DNA of 6,970 nucleotides from Candidatus Kaiserbacteria bacterium. Lineage in GTDB: Bacteria > Patescibacteriota > Minisyncoccia > Phycocordibacterales > UBA918. A program made the translations under genes and the position numbers. The notes under the pieces are model-generated. The model was not told the origin of the DNA, ran no database searches, and worked only from the letters and a program-made list of their open reading frames with translations. Positions 1 through 4,975 of the stretch are shown one piece after another. Positions within the stretch are counted from its first letter, which is position 1, and the number at the start of each line of letters is the position of its first letter. The stretch lies in contig SKHJ01000032.1 of assembly GCA_007116965.1 (NCBI GenBank), positions 1-6,970 of the forward strand, in the 5' to 3' direction.

Positions 1-192
1 AACGAGTCGAAACTTTACCAAAGATAGACCTTTGTGGTCCCTGGTTCGCACTCCAAGAGTACTTATATTTTTATACTCCCTTTGGTCGTTAAAAATACTG
101 GCGCACCACAAAAGTATTTCCGAGCAATGTGAAGCTGGGCTACCACAGATCCTTACTCACACATAGATATATATTTAGACGTAAATGAACTA

Positions 193-213
193 CCCCGATG
201 CAAGCATGCGGGG
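193..213. repeat. GC-rich dyad upstream of the ABC-operon promoter
   Basis: CCCCG at 193-197 pairs with CGGGG at 209-213, and ATGC at 198-201 pairs with GCAT at 204-207, with G208 as a single bulged base. As RNA it would be a hairpin of about eight pairs with a four-base loop. As DNA it is a near-perfect dyad ending about 23 bases upstream of the -10 element, next to the expected -35 position. It could be an operator. It could also be a weak terminator for a gene to the left, but the T-rich run (220-227) starts six bases after the stem, which is poor for that role. Confidence 0.35.
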
Positions 214-235
214 AAAAGATTTATTTTAAACGACC

Positions 236-244
236 TGCTATACT
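236..244 (+). promoter_or_regulatory. extended -10 promoter of the ABC-transporter operon
   Basis: TG (236-237), one spacer base, then TATACT (239-244) is a textbook extended -10 element, one base away from TATAAT. No good TTGACA-like -35 is seen at 16-18 bases spacing, which fits an extended -10 promoter. The expected start of transcription, about seven bases after the hexamer, falls near A251, three bases before the ATG at 254. The transcript would therefore be leaderless or nearly so, which agrees with the lack of a Shine-Dalgarno sequence in front of this gene. Confidence 0.5.
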
Positions 245-253
245 AGTTTCAGT

Positions 254-1765
254 ATGGCTCATCGCTTTTTACTGTATACATTTGCTCTGGTTGGTCTGGT
301 CGCCACCATCTATCTGGCAGGTACCTTTGTGTGGGACTGGTTGGCTGCCAGTCAAAACAACAATCGTCCGAGCTTCACCGTAGAGACCGGTGTCGTAGAG
401 CAAGCGCTCAATGTCTCGGGCACTATCCGCAGCGAGAGCACCGCTCGTCTAGCCTTTTCTTCTCCCGGTATGGTGGAACAAGTGGCTGTCCGTGAAGGTG
501 ATCAGGTAGCTGCCGGCACAATCCTGGCTCGTCTGGAAGCACGTGGTCTAGAGCAAGAACTAGCTGAGGCACGGGCCGGACTAAGTGAAGCGATTGCTCA
601 ACAACAAGACTTACTGCGCGGAGCTAGTAGTGAGGTGGTCTCTTTTGCAGAAACTAACGTAGCCGCTACCGCCGCCCAGCTCGAGCGAGTCCAGCAAGAA
701 CAGCAGCGCGCCATTGACACCGCTCGCCAAACCCTCCTTTCGACAGACCTGGCTGCGTTTCCGCTTAATCCTCAAGAGCGCGCACCTGCTCCGACCATCA
801 GTGGCACATATCGTTGCGCTGATGAAGGCACGTATCAGTTTGTTCTGTTTCGTTCTGGTGCTGACTCTGGTTTCTCAATGCGGGTGAGCGGCCTGGAGGA
901 AACCACCGTGCCAGTCTCATTCACCCAAGCCGTCCCGTTTGGCGAGTGTGGACTGCGTGCTCGATTTACCGAAGACCTTTTTTATAACAATACACGCTGG
1001 GAAATCAGCGTTCCCAATACCGTCAGCAGTCAGTACCTAGTAAATCGCAATCGCTATCAGACCGCTCAGTTGACCGCAGAGAATGCGATTGCGGCAGCGG
1101 CTGATGCCCTTGCCCTTGCCGAGCGACAGCGCGATCGTGACACTGCCCCGACACGTAGTGAGCAAATCGCGCAAGCCAACGCGCGAATAGCCCAACTCGA
1201 AGCCCGGATTGCGCGGCTTGAAGTACGTCGTGACGATTTCCTCATTCGCGCTCCGTTTGCTGGCACGGTGACGACCGTTGACATCACTGCTGGCGAATCG
1301 ATTGCTACCGCCCCGGTTATCACTATACTTGGTGAGATTGAACAGTTTGAGTTGCGGGTCCGGGTGCCAGAGATTGATATCACCGAACTAGCTGTCGGCC
1401 AGGACGCCCGCGTCACCTTTGATGCGCGACGTAATGAACCGGTACCGGCCACCATCTCGTTTATCTCACCCTTACCGGTCGATATCGACGGGGTCGCTTA
1501 TTTTGAGGCCTTCTTACGACTGGAAGAACAAACCGCCTGGCTTCGTTCAGGACTCAACGCAGATGTTGCTATTATTACTCAGTCATCACCTGAAGCTGTC
1601 CGTCTCCCCACCGGTTTCCTCGATAGTGATGGCGAATCTACATTCGTCCGAACGCGTCGTGACGAGCAGGAACGACGCGTACCAGTTGAAGTTATCTTAC
1701 TCGGTAGTAATGGCTTTGCTGCTGTCAATGGAATCGATGTTGGGACAGTGGTAATAGCCCCTTAG
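254..1765 (+). CDS. HlyD/MacA-type periplasmic adaptor of an ABC exporter, with a hairpin-tip domain insertion
   Basis: This is the membrane-fusion/adaptor subunit that stacks on the permease encoded next. The 503 residues give a short cytoplasmic MAHR, one membrane anchor (about 5-27), the first half of a lipoyl-like domain (about 52-96, with SSPGMVEQVAVREGDQV), helical arm 1 (97-163), an inserted domain (about 164-258), helical arm 2 (259-327), the second lipoyl half (about 328-350, IRAPFAGTVTTVDITAGE), a beta-barrel (about 360-440) and a membrane-proximal domain to the end. The two arms are almost equal in length, so the insert sits at the hairpin tip. It looks beta-rich (SGTYRC, GTYQF, SGLEE, TRWEISVPN) and has the protein's only two cysteines, C188 and C232. 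The in-frame stop at 227-229 leaves ATG 254 as the only ATG start. There is no Shine-Dalgarno, but an extended -10 lies just upstream. Family assignment is firm; the exported substrate is unknown, so I give no symbol. Confidence 0.9.
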   Translation: MAHRFLLYTFALVGLVATIYLAGTFVWDWLAASQNNNRPSFTVETGVVEQALNVSGTIRSESTARLAFSSPGMVEQVAVREGDQVAAGTILARLEARGLEQELAEARAGLSEAIAQQQDLLRGASSEVVSFAETNVAATAAQLERVQQEQQRAIDTARQTLLSTDLAAFPLNPQERAPAPTISGTYRCADEGTYQFVLFRSGADSGFSMRVSGLEETTVPVSFTQAVPFGECGLRARFTEDLFYNNTRWEISVPNTVSSQYLVNRNRYQTAQLTAENAIAAAADALALAERQRDRDTAPTRSEQIAQANARIAQLEARIARLEVRRDDFLIRAPFAGTVTTVDITAGESIATAPVITILGEIEQFELRVRVPEIDITELAVGQDARVTFDARRNEPVPATISFISPLPVDIDGVAYFEAFLRLEEQTAWLRSGLNADVAIITQSSPEAVRLPTGFLDSDGESTFVRTRRDEQERRVPVEVILLGSNGFAAVNGIDVGTVVIAP

Positions 1766-3018
1766 TGTCTATGGAGATCTTTCGGGTTGGACTACTCCTC
1801 GGTGTACGACAAATCCAACGGACCAACCGCTGGACCACTATTCTCATCATCTTTGTGATGATGCTGACATTTCTTAACTTGGTCGCAGTCTCTGGAATCC
1901 TAGTCGGGTTAATCGCTGGCGCCGAGCGAGGGGTGCAAGAGAAACTAATCGGCGACTTGGTGATTACCCCGCTTGAGAACGAAGATTACGTTCTGCGATC
2001 ACCCCTGCTCATCAATACGATAAAGAGTGACCCTTCGGTTTTAGGTGTAGCCCCTCGCCTTGATATCCCCGCACGCATTGAAGCCAATTACCGGACGCGA
2101 CGAAATCTCAGCGCCGAACGAGACATTACCAGTACACGTATCGTCGGTATCGACCCGACGGCAGAAGAAATCGTTGGTGGTTTCTCTCGTAATCTGGCCG
2201 AAGGTGAGCCGCTCGTACCCGGCGAGGAAGGGTATATCCTCATTGGCGCTATGATGATTGATCGGTATACCGAGGATTTTCCAGATATCGCCAGCTCGCT
2301 GACTGACGTGTTTCCGGGCGATACTGTACGTGTCACCATCGGCAACGCAACCAAGGAGTTTGTCGTCAAAGGTATCGTCGATGCGAAAGTAGCAGAGCTG
2401 ACCAGTAGTGTTTTTATGTCACAAAGCGAGCTCCGTCGGCTCGCTGGTCGCAATGACCACAACGTCAGCCGCATCTCAGTGCGTACTGAACGTCTCGAGA
2501 ATGCCACCGCGCTCCAAGCACGACTCAAAGGACTTGGTTTTGACGCCGATGGCAAGATCCAAACCTTCGACGAAGCGCTCCCTAAGTTCATCCAGGATAT
2601 TAAAAATACCTTCAATATCCTCGGGGCGTTCATCGGCGCAGTTGGTATTATTGTGGCTTCCATCACCATCTTTATCATTATTTTTATCAACGCCCTCTCA
2701 AGGCGGCGTCAGATCGGCATCTTAAAAGGTATTGGCATCGACCGACGAGCCATTGAGATGGCCTATGTGATGCAGGCCGCCTTTTACGTATTGATCGGCT
2801 CGGCACTAGGAGCGCTGGTCATCTACGGTTTTTTGGTCGGGTACTTCGACCGCAACCCAATCGACTTCCCTTTCAGTGATGGCATTTTGGTAGCTGAGCC
2901 ACTTGATACTTTTAATCGCTTTATAATCTTGTTTGTTGTCACGTTGGCAGCTGGCTTCGTGCCCGCTTGGCTGATTGTTAAGCAAAATACGCTTAATGCT
3001 ATCCTAGGACGAAAATAA
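1765..3018 (+). CDS. FtsX/MacB-family ABC transporter permease
   Basis: This is the membrane subunit of the tripartite ABC system, 417 residues. It shows the MacB/LolC layout: a first membrane helix (about 24-50), a large extracytoplasmic MacB_PCD-like domain (about 52-275), then three helices (about 283-310, 332-360 and 383-406). The cytoplasmic loop after helix 2 carries SRRRQIGILKGIGID (312-326), the family's typical coupling motif to the ATPase. The C-terminal KQNTLNAILGRK resembles the usual tail. Such permeases move by mechanotransmission rather than passing substrate through a central channel; that is family knowledge. The start is uncertain: GTG 1765 overlaps the adaptor's TAG by one base (TAGTG), while ATG 1771 would leave a five-base gap. 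Neither has a Shine-Dalgarno sequence, so translational coupling is likely either way. Only two residues differ. Confidence 0.92.
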   Translation: MSMEIFRVGLLLGVRQIQRTNRWTTILIIFVMMLTFLNLVAVSGILVGLIAGAERGVQEKLIGDLVITPLENEDYVLRSPLLINTIKSDPSVLGVAPRLDIPARIEANYRTRRNLSAERDITSTRIVGIDPTAEEIVGGFSRNLAEGEPLVPGEEGYILIGAMMIDRYTEDFPDIASSLTDVFPGDTVRVTIGNATKEFVVKGIVDAKVAELTSSVFMSQSELRRLAGRNDHNVSRISVRTERLENATALQARLKGLGFDADGKIQTFDEALPKFIQDIKNTFNILGAFIGAVGIIVASITIFIIIFINALSRRRQIGILKGIGIDRRAIEMAYVMQAAFYVLIGSALGALVIYGFLVGYFDRNPIDFPFSDGILVAEPLDTFNRFIILFVVTLAAGFVPAWLIVKQNTLNAILGRK

Positions 3019-3019
3019 T

Positions 3020-3703
3020 ATGGAATTGATACAAGCGCACAATATACGCAGATCGTTTGGTACCGGAGATCTCCGCACTGAAGTACTCAAAGGTATTGAC
3101 CTCACAGTACACGAAGGGGAGTACCTTGGTATTATGGGTAAATCTGGAGCTGGTAAATCGACCTTGCTGTACCAACTTTCACTGCTCGATACCCCAACAG
3201 AAGGAGCAATCACTGTCGCCGGCGTCGATATTCTTACGCTAAAAGAAGTCAAGCGGACCAACTTCCGACTGCGTACGCTTGGCTATGTCTTCCAGGACTA
3301 CGCCCTCGTACCTGACCTAACCGCCGCCGAGAATGTCTTACTACCAATCGTAATGCGTGGCGCTTCCTACGCTGAAGCCCTCAGTACTGCGAATAAATCA
3401 ATCGATGAAGTTGGCTTGCGTGGCAAGTACAATAATCTGCCGAGTGAACTTTCTGGCGGTGAACAGCAACGCGTAGCTATCGCTCGGGCTATAGCTGGCA
3501 AGCCCAAAATACTTTTTGCCGATGAACCCACCGCCAACCTCGATACTGCGTCTGGCCAAACTGTGATTGACCTTATCACCTGTCTCAACCGCGAATACAA
3601 GCTAACTGTCGTGATGGTCACTCACGAGCGAGAGTATGCTGCCAACTGCCATCGCCTTGTCCATATGGAGGATGGATTGCTCGTTGGCGAAGAACAGCTC
3701 TAA
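3020..3703 (+). CDS. ABC transporter ATP-binding protein, LolD/MacB type
   Basis: This is the cytoplasmic ATPase that powers the adjacent FtsX-type permease. All nucleotide-binding motifs are intact in 227 residues: Walker A GKSGAGKST (40-48), Q-loop Gln 92 in YVFQDYALVP, signature LSGGEQQ (144-150), Walker B ILFADEP (164-170) with the catalytic Glu, D-loop NLD (173-175) and H-loop His 202 in VMVTHE. Length and motifs match the LolD/MacB-NBD subfamily. The second Walker A residue is Lys where Pro is more common, which should be tolerated. ATG 3020 lies one base after the permease stop. A weak AGGA (3006-3009) is ten bases ahead, the only Shine-Dalgarno-like element seen before any start in this window. 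It is the last gene of the operon and should act as a dimer in the complex. Confidence 0.95.
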   Translation: MELIQAHNIRRSFGTGDLRTEVLKGIDLTVHEGEYLGIMGKSGAGKSTLLYQLSLLDTPTEGAITVAGVDILTLKEVKRTNFRLRTLGYVFQDYALVPDLTAAENVLLPIVMRGASYAEALSTANKSIDEVGLRGKYNNLPSELSGGEQQRVAIARAIAGKPKILFADEPTANLDTASGQTVIDLITCLNREYKLTVVMVTHEREYAANCHRLVHMEDGLLVGEEQL

Positions 3704-3718
3704 CCTATCTAAAAACAC

Positions 3719-4858
3719 CTAGAAGCCAAAGAAGCTACCGAGGATATTTGTCGACCGGCGAACGCCCGAGCTCACAATCTCACCGTCCTCGCAGATAAAA
3801 TCAGCTGAACCAGTCGTCTGCAGACCTGCAACCTGGCCACTTGTACTTACTACACCTCGTGTACCGTGAGGGTAGAGACGACCATCAATACCTGGGCATG
3901 AAGAAAGCTCACTTTCCTCGGTCGCTACTACTACCCACAACCCATCCTGACAACGATACTCGGCACCTGTCCGTATAGAGATGCGGTAAAGGTCTTCATT
4001 GATACTGGTCCGTTGGCTGCCGGGTTCGAAAAATTCGCCGCCGTGTTCACAACTGAAAATACCCCATTCGTTCTCCGATTCTCCATTATCAACAGAATCT
4101 GCAGGTAGCAATACAGCCCGCTCCAATGCAACCTCGATCTGGTCCATTATCCGATGAGCGTTGCTGAGATATGATGCTGCTATGGCGGTACCACCCTGGA
4201 TCTCGACCAATAGCGCTTGGTCTATAGATGCTTGAGCCACCTGGAACTGAGTCGTGAAGGCAATTACCGAAGACGTAGCTAGTAGTTCGCTGCTGGTAGC
4301 AAACTCAGATGCAAGCTCCTCATATCGCACGAACGCCGCCTCCAGACGGCCACTCACCTGACGTTGTGCCACTTCTTCGTCAATGCGATCAAGTTCGCCG
4401 CGTAATTCGGCCAGCATTGAGCGAGCTTCAATCGGATCACTCGCCATTGTGCCTGCAATATCTTCGTACGCCGACTCGATTGACTGTCGAGTCTCTGGGC
4501 CCATCCGAACCGATAAGGCATCGATCCGCTCGCGCTGTTCTGACAATGACGACTCCAGCTGTGCCCCGCCGGTCATGTCTGGTACCGTTACCAGCACCGT
4601 GGCATCAGTCGCTTCCCCTTGCGTGAGTGCGTTTCGCTGTTGCAAAAATAAGACCACTTGTTGCAACAGTACTAGTTGGGCTTGTAGTTGTTCGATACGC
4701 TGCCGTAACTCACTGAATGAACTAGACACCTCCGTTGTCTCCACTTGCACTTGCGCCTGTGCCGATGTGGGAGAGACAGTAAAAATACCTGCGAGTATCA
4801 CTCCTGCCAACAGCACTGCCAGCAAGCAGTGACAGGTCGTTACTGATGAGTAATTCAT
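3719..4858 (-). CDS. secreted coiled-coil protein with two C-terminal two-cysteine modules, function unknown
   Basis: I do not recognise a named family. The 379 residues start with a Sec-type signal peptide: hydrophobic core at about 12-28 and an AxA-type site after A35 (TSAQA). Oddly, the n-region has no Lys or Arg. Residues 45-78 look like a coiled coil (LRQRIEQLQAQLVLLQQ), and the body to about 250 is mostly helical and Glu/Gln/Ala rich. After an acidic linker (253-264) comes a C-terminal region with four cysteines, C270, C303, C321 and C356. These form two similar units, each Cys, a Gly-rich GGEFFEPG or DGRLYPHG segment, about 20 residues, then TG.(E/D)(Y/F).C.DG. An in-frame TAA (plus-strand 4874-4876) leaves ATG 4858 as the only start. 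It follows ftsH on the same strand, but a probable terminator lies between them. Likely role, by inference only: an exported structural or cell-surface protein. Confidence 0.85.
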   Translation of the reverse strand: MNYSSVTTCHCLLAVLLAGVILAGIFTVSPTSAQAQVQVETTEVSSSFSELRQRIEQLQAQLVLLQQVVLFLQQRNALTQGEATDATVLVTVPDMTGGAQLESSLSEQRERIDALSVRMGPETRQSIESAYEDIAGTMASDPIEARSMLAELRGELDRIDEEVAQRQVSGRLEAAFVRYEELASEFATSSELLATSSVIAFTTQFQVAQASIDQALLVEIQGGTAIAASYLSNAHRIMDQIEVALERAVLLPADSVDNGESENEWGIFSCEHGGEFFEPGSQRTSINEDLYRISIRTGAEYRCQDGLWVVVATEESELSSCPGIDGRLYPHGTRGVVSTSGQVAGLQTTGSADFICEDGEIVSSGVRRSTNILGSFFGF

Positions 4859-4872
4859 GTAATAGTTATCTA

Positions 4873-4878
4873 ATTATG
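4873..4878 (-). promoter_or_regulatory. possible -10 element of the secreted coiled-coil gene
   Basis: On the - strand CATAAT (plus-strand 4878 down to 4873) matches five of six bases of TATAAT and sits 14 bases before the ATG. Transcription would begin around 4866, giving a leader of about eight bases, too short for a normal Shine-Dalgarno, and none is visible. No good -35 is seen, so this is tentative. Its position after the ftsH terminator candidate makes a separate promoter reasonable. Confidence 0.28.
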
Positions 4879-4890
4879 GGTCGTATAAAC

Positions 4891-4916
4891 ACAGAAAGGC
4901 GGTCTTACGACACGCC
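4891..4916 (-). terminator. probable rho-independent terminator of ftsH
   Basis: Read on the - strand, the stem is GGCG, a bulged T, GTC, a GTAA loop, then GAC and CGCC: seven pairs closed by a GNRA-type tetraloop. TTTCTGTGTTTA follows directly, with seven T in twelve bases. It lies about 60 bases after the ftsH stop and before the start of the next - strand gene. The T tract is interrupted, so efficiency may be moderate. On the + strand the same hairpin is followed by a C run, so it would not terminate in that direction. Confidence 0.5.
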
Positions 4917-4975
4917 CCCCAATGTTTATATTTTCTGGCATCGAAGTCTAAACCACAACCGGTTGCTGTTGATAA

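Larger units (their letters stand above)
1..253. other. non-coding upstream region, no supportable gene
   Basis: I see no convincing gene here. Two + frames are open from the left edge, one to a TAA at 90-92 and one to a TAG near 164. Neither reads like a clear protein tail, although a short C-terminus of a gene outside the window cannot be excluded. On the - strand, ATG starts run into stops within a few codons. The stretch is AT-rich between 60 and 120 and 160 and 230. It contains four small dyads (53-85, 93-119, 128-147, 193-213) and, at its right end, the extended -10 promoter of the ABC operon. It probably serves as the regulatory and intergenic region of that operon. Confidence 0.6.

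Noticed and set aside
40..60. GGTTCGCACTCC resembles a tRNA T-loop.
   Set aside because: Only three pairs form in the would-be T stem, and no acceptor, D or anticodon arms can be drawn around it.
1..60. - strand frame reading out of the left edge (GVRTRDHKGLSLVKFRLV) as the start of a divergent gene.
   Set aside because: No ATG and no ribosome site precedes it; the only candidate start is a GTG at 51-49, and 17 codons are too few to judge.
198..383. Open frame overlapping the adaptor start, with a KRPAILVSVW membrane-like segment, suggesting a frameshifted longer N-terminus for the adaptor.
   Set aside because: The frame starting at 254 already gives a complete, normal adaptor N-terminus (short MAHR, one helix, linker, lipoyl half), and its codons look coding from the ATG onward. 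The other frame starts inside the GC-rich dyad and spans the promoter. Hydrophobic runs in overlapping frames of a membrane segment are common.
2088..2690. 200-codon - strand open frame opposite the permease.
   Set aside because: It mirrors the permease codons, has a Ser/Arg/Ile-rich composition and shows no domain or ribosome site.
4956..4965. Perfect palindrome CAACCGGTTG after the ftsH stop as terminator or operator.
   Set aside because: It has no room for a loop and no T tract follows on either strand. A ten-base palindrome can occur by chance; the hairpin at 4891-4916 is the better terminator.
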